Assembly: GCF_023897065.1 (NCBI RefSeq)
Contig: NZ_JAMHIV010000039.1
Location: 37,667-101,666 of the forward strand
Length of the DNA: 64,000 bases
DNA from: Crossiella sp. SN42
Lineage (GTDB): Bacteria; Actinomycetota; Actinomycetes; Mycobacteriales; Pseudonocardiaceae
Direction: 5' to 3'
The position numbers were made by a program, and so were the translations under genes. The notes under the pieces were generated by a model, which ran no database searches, was not told where the DNA came from, and was given only the letters and a program-made list of their open reading frames with translations. This document shows, piece by piece, positions 5,976 to 14,882 of the stretch; the stretch's first letter is position 1, and each line of letters begins with the position of its first letter.

Positions 5976-8900
5976 ATGGCTGGTCGCGGCGTGGAGTTCC
6001 GGCTGCTCGGACCGGTGGAGATCGTCCTGTCCGGACGGTCCGCGCCGGTGGAGGCAGCGAAGCATCGAACCCTCTTGGCGTGCCTGGTGTTGCGGGCCGG
6101 GCAACGGGTCGAGGTCACGGAGCTGGTCGGTTACCTGTGGGATGACGAGGACCGTCCCGCACATCCGCGTGGAGCCCTGCACACCTATGTGCGCAGGCTG
6201 CGACATCTGCTCGGCGCGGGGCTGATCAGCACCGTGGCCGGCGGCTACCAGCTGGAGGCCGAGCCGGAGGCCGCCGACGCGCACCGCTTCCGGCAGCTGC
6301 TGCACACCGCGCGGCAGACCGCGGACCCGGCCGAACGCGCCGCCGTCCTGCACTCCGCGCTGGCCCTGTGGCGCGGGCCGGCGCTGGCCGACATCACCTC
6401 GGCCGCGCTGCGCCGCGACTACGGCGACCCGCTGGACGCCGAACGCCTGGACGCCCTGGCGCTGCGCTTCGACACCGAGCTGGCCTTGGGCAGGCACGAG
6501 TCACTGGTGCCGGACCTGTGGAAGGCGACCGCCGAACACCCGCTGCGCGAGGAATTCTGGCACCAGCTGATGCTCGCCCTGTACCGCACCCAGCGCCAGG
6601 CCGAGGCGCTGGAGACCTACCAGCGGGCCGCGGACGTGCTGCGCCAGGAGCTCGGCGTCGAACCCAGCGCCCGCCTGCGCGACCTGCGCCAGTCGGTGCT
6701 GACCAACGACCCGGCCCTGGCCCCGCCCGCCCCGTTGACAACCGCGGTCGCCGCCTGGCAGCCCGTCTGTCAACTCCCGCCGGACATCGGTGACTTCGTC
6801 GGCAGGGAGCGCCTCGGCCACCGCATCGCCGAGGAGCTGCGCCGCGGCGGCCCGGTGCTCGTGTCCGGTCCACCGGGGGTGGGCAAGACCGCGCTCGCGG
6901 TCCGGGTCGGCCACCGGCTGCGCGCGGACTTCCCGGACGGCCAGCTGCACGTGAACCTGCACGGCTACGCCACCGAGGCCGCCCTGCGCCCCACCGACGT
7001 GCTGGCCCGGTTCCTGCGCGGGCTGGGCGTGCCGCCCGCGCAGATCCCGCTGGAGCAGGAGCAGCAGGCGGAGCTGTTCCGCTCGGTGCTGCGCGGCCGG
7101 CGGGTGCTGGTGCTGCTGGACAACGCCTCGGCGGCGGATCAGGTGCTGCCGCTGCTCCCGGCCGAACCGGGCTGCGCGGCCCTGATCACCAGCCGCAACC
7201 AGCTGCCCGGCCTCGGCCTGACGATCACCCTGGACGCGCTGCGGCACGAGGACGCCTTGGAACTGCTGGCCCAGACGCTGGGCTCGGACGAGCCGGAGGC
7301 GCTGGACGAACTCGCCGAGTTGTGCGCGCACCTGCCGCTGGCGCTGCGGATCGCCGCGGCGAACCTGGCCGGGCAATACGGGCTGACCCAGCAGGTCCGG
7401 CAGATCCGCCGGGGCAACCGGCTGGCCGCGCTGGCCATCGAGGGCGATCACGACGCCGCGGTGCAAAACGCCTTCGAACGCTCGTACCGCATGCTCTCCG
7501 CCGACCACAGGCGCCTGTTCCGATACCTGAGCCTGATCCCGGGGCCGGACATGACCCCGGCGTCGGTCGGCGAGCTGATCGACGTCCCGGAGTGGCGGGC
7601 CGCCCGCATGCTGACCGAACTGGCCGACGCGAACCTGTTGCTGCGCCAAGACGAGGGCCGCTACCAGCTGCACGACCTGATCCGGCTCTACGCCGATTTC
7701 CGTTGCCGCGCCGAGGATTCGGTCGAGGGCCGCAAGCAGGCGCTGCACCGCTGGCTGGACTACTACCACCGGCACGCCGACCACGCGATCGGTCTGCTGT
7801 ACCCAGAGGTCGACCGAGTGGAGCTGCCGCCCGCGACCCGGCCGATCGCCGAGTTCGCGAGTCTGCGCAAGGCCAAGGAATGGCTGGACGCGGAACGAGC
7901 GAACCTGGTTGCCGCCGTGTTGCACGCGGCCGACCAACGCCTGGACGGCGTGGCCTGGCGGCTGGCCGACACGTTGCGCGCATACTTCCAAAACAACCGG
8001 ATCCTCAACGACTGGCTGACGGTCGGCACCACAGGTCTGAAATGCGCCCAACGGGAAGACAGTGAGACGGCGATCGCCTATCTCCACCACGCGTTCGGCA
8101 TCGTGCACTGGTTCCTCGGGCAACCGGACACCGCCATCGACCATCTGACGCAGGCGCGGGACGGTCTCCACAGCGAGGCTGACCGCGGACGCCTCGCCAA
8201 CGTGCTGTCCAACCTCGGTATGAACCACATGGACCGCAGTGAACTCGCCACCGCGGTCGACCTGTATTCGAGAGCCGAGGCGATCCTGCTTGAGCTGGGC
8301 AATGATCAGCGGCTGATACCGGTGCTGGGCAACCTGGGCATCACGCTGCGCCGGATGGGCCGGCTGCACGAGGCTCTCGCCCGCTACACCGAGGCGCTCC
8401 GCCTGATCACAACGACCGGACGGGTCAGCGGTGAGCCGACCGTGTTGAACAACCTCGGCTACGTCCAACACGAACTGGGTGACCTGAACGCGGCGCTCGA
8501 CAATTTGAACCGTTCACTGGCGACTATTGACCGGATGGGCGGCCGATACGGCGAGACCAACACGCTGATCGGACTCGCCGCCGTGCACGCCGACCTGGGC
8601 GACCTGGAACGCGCCAACGAACTGGTGGCCAACGCGGTGGCCAAGGACGAGACCGCGGTGGATCGCAAGGAACTCGCCCAGGGCTACAACGTGCTCGGTG
8701 TCGTGTTGAGCAAACGTGGGCGTTTTCACCAGGCGGTCCCGCACCACCACCGCGCGCTGGAACTGAGCCGGGCCATCGGTCTCACGCTATTCGAGGTCGA
8801 GGCGTTGCTCGGACTCGCCGACACCCACCAGGCCATGGGCGAGACGCAGATCGCGCTCGACCACGCGCTGGCCGCACTGGCGCTGGCCGCCGAGGTCGGT

Positions 8901-9089
8901 TACGGCGTCCGGATCGGGCAGGCGCACACCTCGCTCGCCCGGATCCACCTCGACCTCGGCGACCTCGCCACCGCCCGCGCTCACGCGACCAAAGCCCTTG
9001 CCAGCCACCGGAAAACCGGGCACCGCCCCGGCGAGGAGCGCACCGTGGAGGTGCTGGCCCGGATCGCCGAGGCGGAGCGGAAGAGCTAG
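5976..9089 (+). CDS. AfsR/SARP-type regulator (DNA-binding, BTAD, NB-ARC, TPR)
   Basis: This 1,037-residue regulator has an OmpR-like winged helix (about 8-92), a bacterial transcriptional activation domain (98-240), an NB-ARC NTPase (from about 272; Walker A GPPGVGKT at 298-305, Walker B-like RRVLVLLDNA), and tetratricopeptide repeats over the last 350 residues (for example LNNLGYVQHELGDLNAAL). The family activates secondary metabolism or morphogenesis in actinomycetes and can integrate kinase or ligand signals. ATG5976 follows GAGGGGGG. It is likely co-transcribed with nitric oxide synthase, which may be a target or an input. No biosynthetic core genes are adjacent. Confidence 0.92.
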   Translation: MAGRGVEFRLLGPVEIVLSGRSAPVEAAKHRTLLACLVLRAGQRVEVTELVGYLWDDEDRPAHPRGALHTYVRRLRHLLGAGLISTVAGGYQLEAEPEAADAHRFRQLLHTARQTADPAERAAVLHSALALWRGPALADITSAALRRDYGDPLDAERLDALALRFDTELALGRHESLVPDLWKATAEHPLREEFWHQLMLALYRTQRQAEALETYQRAADVLRQELGVEPSARLRDLRQSVLTNDPALAPPAPLTTAVAAWQPVCQLPPDIGDFVGRERLGHRIAEELRRGGPVLVSGPPGVGKTALAVRVGHRLRADFPDGQLHVNLHGYATEAALRPTDVLARFLRGLGVPPAQIPLEQEQQAELFRSVLRGRRVLVLLDNASAADQVLPLLPAEPGCAALITSRNQLPGLGLTITLDALRHEDALELLAQTLGSDEPEALDELAELCAHLPLALRIAAANLAGQYGLTQQVRQIRRGNRLAALAIEGDHDAAVQNAFERSYRMLSADHRRLFRYLSLIPGPDMTPASVGELIDVPEWRAARMLTELADANLLLRQDEGRYQLHDLIRLYADFRCRAEDSVEGRKQALHRWLDYYHRHADHAIGLLYPEVDRVELPPATRPIAEFASLRKAKEWLDAERANLVAAVLHAADQRLDGVAWRLADTLRAYFQNNRILNDWLTVGTTGLKCAQREDSETAIAYLHHAFGIVHWFLGQPDTAIDHLTQARDGLHSEADRGRLANVLSNLGMNHMDRSELATAVDLYSRAEAILLELGNDQRLIPVLGNLGITLRRMGRLHEALARYTEALRLITTTGRVSGEPTVLNNLGYVQHELGDLNAALDNLNRSLATIDRMGGRYGETNTLIGLAAVHADLGDLERANELVANAVAKDETAVDRKELAQGYNVLGVVLSKRGRFHQAVPHHHRALELSRAIGLTLFEVEALLGLADTHQAMGETQIALDHALAALALAAEVGYGVRIGQAHTSLARIHLDLGDLATARAHATKALASHRKTGHRPGEERTVEVLARIAEAERKS

Positions 9090-9099
9090 CGAAACAGGG

Positions 9100-9756
9100 T
9101 CAGCTCGCGGTTTCCAGCTGGGGTTCTGCCTTCGCGGCGGCCTCGGCCTTGGACTTGGCGCGTTTGCGGAGGACCACGATGGTGACCACGACGGCGAGGA
9201 CGGCCAGCAGGACCCAGCTGGCGGTGCCCAGTACGCCCTCGACGCGCTTGGCCGCTTCGCCCAGGCCAGCGCCGATGCCGATGTGCAGCAGGGACCACAG
9301 GGTGGCGCCGATGATGCTGGCGGGGAGGAACTTGCGGTAGGCCAGGCCTGAGGTGCCCGCGGCGGCTGGGGTCAGGGTCCTGACGACGGGGAGGAAGCGG
9401 GCGAAGAAGACGGCCCAGGCGCCGCGGCGGCGGATGAGGTCTGTTGCCTTGTCCCAGTTCTCGGCGCCCATCTTGGCCACCAGCTTGGTGTTTCTGAGCT
9501 TGACGCCGAACTTGCGGCCGAGCAGGTAGCCGACCGAGTCGCCGGCGGCGGCGCAGATGGTCATGACCACCCACATGGTCAGGAAGAACGGGACCGTCTT
9601 GACCGTGGTCGCGGCGACCAGCAGGCCGGTGTCGCCGGGGACGATGAAGCCCAGGCCGATGGCGCACTCGCCGAAGGTCAGCAGGCCGGTCGCGATGAGC
9701 ACGGCGGGCTTGGGCAGGCCGGCGATCGACTCCAGCGCCTCGGTGATGAACCCCAT
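9100..9756 (-). CDS. DedA-family (SNARE-associated) membrane protein
   Basis: The 218-residue integral membrane protein carries the DedA hallmarks: the early GxIVPGDTGL loop, the central FFARFLPVVRTLTPAAAGTS motif with its conserved arginines, and a re-entrant helix near ASIIGATLWS. DedA proteins act in membrane homeostasis and lipid carrier flipping. The C-terminus is a Lys/Ala-rich tail after the last helix (about 180-200). ATG9756 is chosen because GAGGGGG precedes it. It converges on the SARP gene with ten bases between stops. Confidence 0.88.
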   Translation of the reverse strand: MGFITEALESIAGLPKPAVLIATGLLTFGECAIGLGFIVPGDTGLLVAATTVKTVPFFLTMWVVMTICAAAGDSVGYLLGRKFGVKLRNTKLVAKMGAENWDKATDLIRRRGAWAVFFARFLPVVRTLTPAAAGTSGLAYRKFLPASIIGATLWSLLHIGIGAGLGEAAKRVEGVLGTASWVLLAVLAVVVTIVVLRKRAKSKAEAAAKAEPQLETAS

Positions 9757-10230
9757 GACTACGTGTCCCCCTCGGGTGGTGTGACTGACCGGCAAGTCTT
9801 TCAGAAACGGACAGTTCGGCGTCCCGGACTTCCGGTTATCGGGTCCCTGACTTTCGTCTAGGGGTTGTGACCAGGGGTTCGGGGGTTGTCCCCGAGGGGT
9901 GTGAACTTGGCTGCCCGACTGGTTGACGGGTCTACAAGAAGATCACTAGGCATGTGACGATGACCACAGCGGCGGAAAAGTGCCACGAGTTCGCCGTGGT
10001 GGTCATCAGCAGTCGGAGGTCGCGCATGACAGGGACTCGGTGCGCCGAGCCGTTATCCGCGCCTGCCCGGCCTTGGCGAACCCGCCGCTGATGTTCCCCG
10101 CGCGTGCGCGCTGACGCGCCCGCCGTCCCGTCTCCCCTTCACCGCCGGGCCGCCGTGCCCGGGGCTGACGCGCGTGCCGCCGCCCTCGGTGACACGCGAG
10201 ACCGCACATCCATCGGAGGTTCACCGCGCC
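9757..10230. other. 474-base divergent intergenic region with a possible leader ORF
   Basis: The gap contains a pair of complementary 9-mers (GATGACCAC near 9959 and GTGGTCATC near 9998) that could fold together. An ORF of 21 codons lies at 10026-10091 on the plus strand, starting ATG after GGAGG and containing one Cys (TRCAEP); it could be a translated leader for the SulP-carbonic anhydrase gene. Promoters for both divergent genes must lie here but none is clear enough to place. Confidence 0.3.
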
Positions 10231-12546
10231 ATGATCAGCGCACCCCGTCCCCGGCACCGCAGCAGCGAGCACACCACCTCCAGCCGGCCACCCGTGCACT
10301 CCCCGCCCGGTGTGAACAGCGGAAACCGACTGCTCAGCCTGCTCCGCCACGACCTGCCCGCGTCCCTGGTCGTGTTGCTCACCGCCGTTCCGCTCTCCCT
10401 CGGCATCGCCGCGGCCTCCGGCGCCCCGCTGATGGCAGGCCTGATCGCCGCCGTCGTCGGCGGTGTGGTCGCCGGGTCGCTCAGCGGGTCCCCGCTCCAG
10501 ATCAGCGGGGCCGCCACCGGACTGACCGTCATCGTCGCCGGGCTGGTGCAGCAGTACGGGTTCGCCGCCACCGCCGGGATCACCGTCGCGGCCGGGCTGC
10601 TGCAACTGCTGCTGGGCCTGTCCAGGATCGGCCGGGCCGCGCTGTCCCTCTCCCCCGCCGTGGTGCACGGCCTGCTCGCCGGGATCGGCGTGGTCATCGC
10701 GATCAGCCAGCTGCACGTGGTGCTCGGCGGGCAGCCGCAGACCTCGGTGCTGGCCAACCTGCGCGACCTGCCAGCCCAGCTCGCCGCGCACCACGACGCG
10801 GCCTTCCTGATCGGCCTGATCGCCATCGCCGTGCTGCTGCTGTGGCCGCGCCTGCCCAAGGTGCGCCTGGTGCCCGCGGCGCTGGTCGCGGTCGCGCTGG
10901 CCACCGCGGTGGCCTGGATCTTCCGCCTCGATCTGCCCAGGGTGGACCTGCCCGAGCAGCCGCTGGCCGCCTTCACCCTGCCCGTGCTGCCCGAGGGCAC
11001 GCCCAGCGGGATCGCGCTGTCCGTGCTGCTGGTCGCCGCGGTGGCCAGCGTGGAGTCGCTGCTGTCCGCGGTCGCGGTGGACCGGCTGCACACCGGCCCG
11101 CGCGCCGACCTGGACCGCGAGCTGGTCGCCCAGGGCGTGGCCAACATGGCCTCCGGCGCGCTCGGCGGACTGCCCATCGCCGGTGGCATCGTGCGCTCCT
11201 CCACCAACGTCGCCGCCGGGGCCCGCAGCCGCGCCTCGACCATCCTGCACGGGCTGTGGGTGGCCGCCTTCGTGCTGCTCCTGGCCGGTCTGCTGGAGCG
11301 CATCCCGCTGGCCGCGCTGGCCGCGGTGCTGGTGGTCTCCGGGGTGCAACTGGTCCGGCTGAGCCACATGCGCGAGCTGTGGCGGCACCGCGAGTTCCCG
11401 GTGTACGCGGTCACCTTCGCCGGGGTGGTCTTCCTGGACCTGGTCCAGGGCGTAACCCTGGGCATCCTGCTGGCCCTCGCGCTGTCCCTCTACCGGCTGA
11501 CCCACGCCACGATCCGGGTGAACCCGCCCGCCGAGGGTGAGGACACCTGGTCGGTGAGCGTGCGCGGCTCGCTGGTCTTCCTCGGCGTGGCCCGGCTGAC
11601 CGGCGAGCTGCACCGGGTGCCGGAACGGACGAAGGTGCTGCTCAACCTGCACGTGGACTACCTGGACCACGCCGCCTACGAGGCCATCCACGGCTGGTGC
11701 CGCACGCACGAGCGGCTCGGCGGCGCGGTGACCGTCAGCGAGGACCACGGCGACACCTGGTTCCACCGCGACCGGCACAGCCGCGCCGAACAGCGCCGCT
11801 CGCTGCCCGGCCCGCTGCTGCGCTGGTTCGCGCCCTGGTCGGTGTGGCAGCACCGGGACGGCGACTCGGCCGCCGCCGCGCTGATCCCCCGGCCGCGCGC
11901 GGAGGCCGGCGCGCTGGATGACTCGATGCTGCTGGGCGTGCACGAGTTCGAGCGCAGCTGCGCGCCGCTGGCCCGGCCGTTCTTCGCCGAGCTGGCCAAC
12001 GGGCAGAGCCCCCGGCAACTCTTCGTGACCTGCGCGGACTCCAGGGTGGTGCCCAACCTGATCACCACCAGCGGACCGGGTGACCTGTTCACCCTGCGCA
12101 ACATCGGCAACCTGGTGCCCCGGCACGACGAGGGACCGGCGGACGCCTCGGTGGGCGCCACGGTGGAGTACGCGGTGGACGTGCTGAAGGTGGCGGCCAT
12201 CGTGGTCTGCGGGCACTCCGACTGCGGCGCGATGAAGGCCGGCCTCTCCGGCGCGGTGCGCACCGGTTCCCGGCTGGCGGAGTGGCTGCGGCACATCCAG
12301 CCCAGCCTGATCCGCTTCCACGCCGTCGAGGAGGACACCGGGCTGGCCGCGCACGACCGGCTCAGCGTGGCCAACGTGGTGCAGCAGCTGGACAACCTGA
12401 TGACCTTCCCGGTGGTCAGGGAGGCGGTGCTGGCCGGGCGGCTGAACCTCGTCGGCATGTTCTTCGACATCGCGGGCCCGCGCGTGTACCTGGTGGACCA
12501 GCAGACCGGCAGGCTGGCCCCGGTCACCTCCGGCGCGGCCACCTGA
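10231..12546 (+). CDS. SulP-family transporter fused to a beta-carbonic anhydrase
   Basis: The 771-residue protein has a SulP/SLC26-type transporter (about 30-430, many hydrophobic helices; PLMAGLIAAVVGG and SGAATGLTVIV), a STAS-like region (about 430-510) and a complete beta-carbonic anhydrase. The zinc ligands Cys601 and Asp603 (TCADSR), His662 and Cys665 (GHSDCG) are present. Such fusions are taken to move bicarbonate (or another anion) while interconverting CO2 and bicarbonate at the membrane; substrate is not proven. ATG10231 follows CGGAGG; upstream in-frame starts lack one. The gene stands alone and is followed by hairpins. Confidence 0.92.
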   Translation: MISAPRPRHRSSEHTTSSRPPVHSPPGVNSGNRLLSLLRHDLPASLVVLLTAVPLSLGIAAASGAPLMAGLIAAVVGGVVAGSLSGSPLQISGAATGLTVIVAGLVQQYGFAATAGITVAAGLLQLLLGLSRIGRAALSLSPAVVHGLLAGIGVVIAISQLHVVLGGQPQTSVLANLRDLPAQLAAHHDAAFLIGLIAIAVLLLWPRLPKVRLVPAALVAVALATAVAWIFRLDLPRVDLPEQPLAAFTLPVLPEGTPSGIALSVLLVAAVASVESLLSAVAVDRLHTGPRADLDRELVAQGVANMASGALGGLPIAGGIVRSSTNVAAGARSRASTILHGLWVAAFVLLLAGLLERIPLAALAAVLVVSGVQLVRLSHMRELWRHREFPVYAVTFAGVVFLDLVQGVTLGILLALALSLYRLTHATIRVNPPAEGEDTWSVSVRGSLVFLGVARLTGELHRVPERTKVLLNLHVDYLDHAAYEAIHGWCRTHERLGGAVTVSEDHGDTWFHRDRHSRAEQRRSLPGPLLRWFAPWSVWQHRDGDSAAAALIPRPRAEAGALDDSMLLGVHEFERSCAPLARPFFAELANGQSPRQLFVTCADSRVVPNLITTSGPGDLFTLRNIGNLVPRHDEGPADASVGATVEYAVDVLKVAAIVVCGHSDCGAMKAGLSGAVRTGSRLAEWLRHIQPSLIRFHAVEEDTGLAAHDRLSVANVVQQLDNLMTFPVVREAVLAGRLNLVGMFFDIAGPRVYLVDQQTGRLAPVTSGAAT

Positions 12547-12559
12547 TCCCCGGCTGATC

Positions 12560-12673
12560 GCGGAGGGTGACGTGACTCGCGAAATCCGCGCCCACGGCGC
12601 CCTCCGCAGGTCAGCGTGGGGTTCACGGCCCAGACACGCAGGGTCACCACCGTCGGGTGGTTGTCTGGGGCCG
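12560..12673 (+). terminator. Two hairpins downstream of the SulP-carbonic anhydrase gene
   Basis: The first hairpin pairs GCGGAGGG (12560-12567) with CCCTCCGC (12600-12607). The second pairs CGGCCCAGACA (12626-12636) with TGTCTGGGGCCG (12662-12673, one bulge) and encloses a perfect ACCACC/GGTGGT inner stem. Either could end transcription. The remaining bases to 12817 should hold the promoter of the STAS gene. Confidence 0.5.
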
Positions 12674-12817
12674 GGCGCGTCTCTACGGTGGGGGTGGTTA
12701 CGGCCGAATGGCCGTGTCGGCGCGCGGGCCCAGCCCGGTCGCCGGGTTCCGCACTACAACGCCTTGCCGATGCGGCTCGACGCAGAGATTCACGCGAGTA
12801 GGGCAGGAGGAGGCGCC

Positions 12818-13201
12818 GTGACCGAGCACATCCAGCAGGCTCACCCCATCGACCTGCCAGGGGAAGAGGTGGCCGACACCACCGCCTCGCACCGGCCGGG
12901 CGGCATCGTGGTGATCACCGTGGTCGGCGAGCTGGACATGTCCTCCACCCCGGCCTTCCAGGAGCTCCTCGGCGCCGAGGTGGACGAGAGCTGCCGCAGG
13001 CTGGTGGTGGACCTCACCGGGGTCAGCTTCCTCGGCTCCAGCGGGCTGGCCGCGCTGGTGGAGGCCCGCCAGGTGGTGCAGCGGCAGGACGCCGAGCTGC
13101 GCCTGGTCTGCGCCACCCACGCGGTGACCCGCCCGCTGCACGCCACCGGCCTCGGCGAGGTCTTCGACATCCACCAGACCCTCGACGGCGCGCTGGCCTG
13201 A
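12818..13201 (+). CDS. STAS-domain anti-sigma factor antagonist (RsbV/SpoIIAA type)
   Basis: A 127-residue single STAS domain. The core matches antagonist proteins: VVITVVGELDMSSTPAF, then LVVDLTGVSFLGSSGLAAL with Ser74 at the usual phosphorylation position. The residue before it, normally Asp, is Gly. Unphosphorylated antagonists bind the anti-sigma kinase and release the sigma factor; the likely partners are encoded 1.3 kb downstream. GTG12818 is chosen for the GGAGGAGG just upstream. Confidence 0.88.
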   Translation: MTEHIQQAHPIDLPGEEVADTTASHRPGGIVVITVVGELDMSSTPAFQELLGAEVDESCRRLVVDLTGVSFLGSSGLAALVEARQVVQRQDAELRLVCATHAVTRPLHATGLGEVFDIHQTLDGALA

Positions 13202-14260
13202 TCAGCGGCCGCGCCGCTGGGCCGGGACGGCCTCGTCGGCCAGCACCCGCTCGTAGACCCGGTCGGTGTCGGCGACCACCCGGTCCCAGGAGTAGCGGGC
13301 GCTGACCCGGTCCCGTCCGGCCACCCCGCAGGACTCGATCATCGCCGGGTCGGCCAGGAAACCGCGCAGCGCCTTGGCCAGTCCGCGCGGGTCTTCCGGG
13401 CGCACGTGCAGCCCGGTCACGCCGTGCACCACGGTGTCGGCCAGCTCGCCCTCGCCGGTGGCGATCACCGCGGTGCCGCAGGCCATCGCGGCCAGCGGCA
13501 TCGTTCCGCAGGAACCCTTGCGGGGCAAGCACATCAGCGCGTCCGCCGAGCGCAGCAGCGGCGGCAGCGCGCGGGCGGTGACCATGCCGAGCAGGTGCAC
13601 CCGGTCGGCCACACCCCTGGCCTGGGCCAGCTGCTTGATCCGGCGCAGCTCGTCACCGTCCACTGTGGACCTGCTGTTGGGGGTGGCCAGCACCAGCTCG
13701 GTGTCCGGCACCGCGGGCAGCACCTCGATGATCCGGTCGAAACCGTGGCCGGGCACCACCGGGCCCAGGCCCAGCAGCCGGTGCCGGGCTCCCCGGGTGG
13801 CCACCTCGCCCTCGGGGTGGAAGCGGTTCAGGTCGATGCCGCAGGGCACCACGCAGATCCGGCCGCGCGGCACGCCCATGCGCACCAGGCGGTCCCGTTC
13901 GTCGTTGTCCCCGGCCAGCACCAGCCGGGCTTTGCGGCCCAGCATCCGTTCGATCGTGTGCCGGTCGCTCTGCCCGGCGCCGAGGCCGTGGTAGGTCTGC
14001 ACCAGCGGGGCGCCCGCGTCGGCCGCGGCCATCAGCGCGGCCAGTCCGGCCGTCCAGCAGTGCGCGTGCACCAGGTCCGGCGGCCGCTGCCGGAACCGCC
14101 GGGCGAGGAATTCGGTGAACTCCCCCATGGGCAGCGACTCCCGGTCCGACCGGGTGTACACGGTCACCCGGTGGCCCGCGCCGGTCAGCCCGGCGGCCAG
14201 TCTGGTCACCTGTGGGTCCTGGTCGGAGACGGTCGGGTCGGACACCATCGCGATCCTCAT
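13202..14260 (-). CDS. GT4-fold glycosyltransferase-like protein with substituted donor-site residues
   Basis: The 352-residue protein has the two-domain GT-B layout of family 4 retaining glycosyltransferases (N-terminal MRIAMVSDPTV, HAHCWTAG, then PCGIDLNRFHP, MACGTAVIAT, HGVTGLHVRPED). The residues that normally hold the sugar-nucleotide diphosphate are changed: the GRxVPRKG block reads GPVVPGHG (166-173, Arg to Pro and Lys to His), and the EX7E motif reads GSCGTMPLA (249-257, both Glu lost). It may be inactive or use a different substrate. It lies between the antagonist and the anti-sigma/sigma genes on the opposite strand. Confidence 0.8.
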   Translation of the reverse strand: MRIAMVSDPTVSDQDPQVTRLAAGLTGAGHRVTVYTRSDRESLPMGEFTEFLARRFRQRPPDLVHAHCWTAGLAALMAAADAGAPLVQTYHGLGAGQSDRHTIERMLGRKARLVLAGDNDERDRLVRMGVPRGRICVVPCGIDLNRFHPEGEVATRGARHRLLGLGPVVPGHGFDRIIEVLPAVPDTELVLATPNSRSTVDGDELRRIKQLAQARGVADRVHLLGMVTARALPPLLRSADALMCLPRKGSCGTMPLAAMACGTAVIATGEGELADTVVHGVTGLHVRPEDPRGLAKALRGFLADPAMIESCGVAGRDRVSARYSWDRVVADTDRVYERVLADEAVPAQRRGR

Positions 14261-14336
14261 CAGAGCACCTCCTCCCTGGGGGTTCTCCGAACCGCCGAAG
14301 CGCTAAACCGGGTGGCCGGGCGCCCCGTCGTCTGAG

Positions 14337-14362
14337 GGTTGGCCCCCGAATCGCCGGGGTAT
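14337..14362 (+). promoter_or_regulatory. SigB-type promoter for the anti-sigma/sigma operon
   Basis: GGTT (14337-14340) and GGGTAT (14357-14362) are separated by 16 bases, matching the GTTT-N14-17-GGGTAT pattern of general-stress (SigB/SigF-type) promoters in actinobacteria. Its position before the sigma factor operon suggests positive autoregulation. Confidence 0.55.
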
Positions 14363-14456
14363 GTCCATCCTTGTCCGGCCAGCTGAGGTGATGATGTCCA
14401 GGTGTCGTAGCGTGATCGCGCAAGCACACCGCAATTTCCGAGATGTCGAGGTGACC

Positions 14457-14882
14457 GTGTCGCAGCCCGATTCGACTTCCGAACCGGCCATTCCCCCGGT
14501 GGAGGTGCGCATCGCCGCCACCGCACTGCAGATCTCCTCGGTGCGCGCGGTCGCCGCGGACCTCGCCATGCGCGAGGACTTCGACCTGGACGCGATCGCC
14601 GACCTCAAGCTGGCCGTGGACGAGGTGTGCTCGACCCTGGTCCGGCTGGCCGCGCCGGGAGTGGTGCTCAGCTGTGAGTTCCGGCCGGCCGCCGGGGAGA
14701 TCACGGTGCGCGCGGGCGTGCTGTCGGCCGGCGACGCGCTGCCCCGCAAGGACTCCTTCGGCTGGCAGGTGCTCACCACCCTCACCGACTCGGTGCAGGC
14801 CACCGTGGAACCGGCGCAGGACGGTTTCCACCTGGTCCGCATCGAGCTGGCGAAGAGGAGCAACTCGGTGGTGGGCGGGTGA
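14457..14882 (+). CDS. RsbW-type anti-sigma factor (HATPase kinase fold)
   Basis: The 141-residue protein has the serine-kinase anti-sigma pattern: an N-terminal beta strand, ISSVRAVAADLAM, then DLKLAVDEVCSTLV, which is the N-box helix (usually LAVxEAxxN, here Asp-Glu-Val-Cys-Ser-Thr), and a C-terminal GWQVLTTLTDSV segment. The N-box Asn that binds magnesium is replaced by Ser or Thr, so kinase activity may be altered. It should hold the sigma factor until released by the STAS protein. GTG14457 follows GAGG; GTG14451 is equally in frame. The stop overlaps the sigma gene start by four bases. Confidence 0.82.
   Translation: MSQPDSTSEPAIPPVEVRIAATALQISSVRAVAADLAMREDFDLDAIADLKLAVDEVCSTLVRLAAPGVVLSCEFRPAAGEITVRAGVLSAGDALPRKDSFGWQVLTTLTDSVQATVEPAQDGFHLVRIELAKRSNSVVGG

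Noticed and set aside
6501..8471. A 656-codon frame opposite the SARP gene
   Set aside because: Shadow of a well-supported regulator gene; Arg/Gln/Gly-rich without recognisable domains.
10006..12354. A 782-codon frame opposite the SulP-carbonic anhydrase gene
   Set aside because: His/Gln/Gly-rich antisense shadow; the plus strand has intact zinc ligands and transporter motifs.
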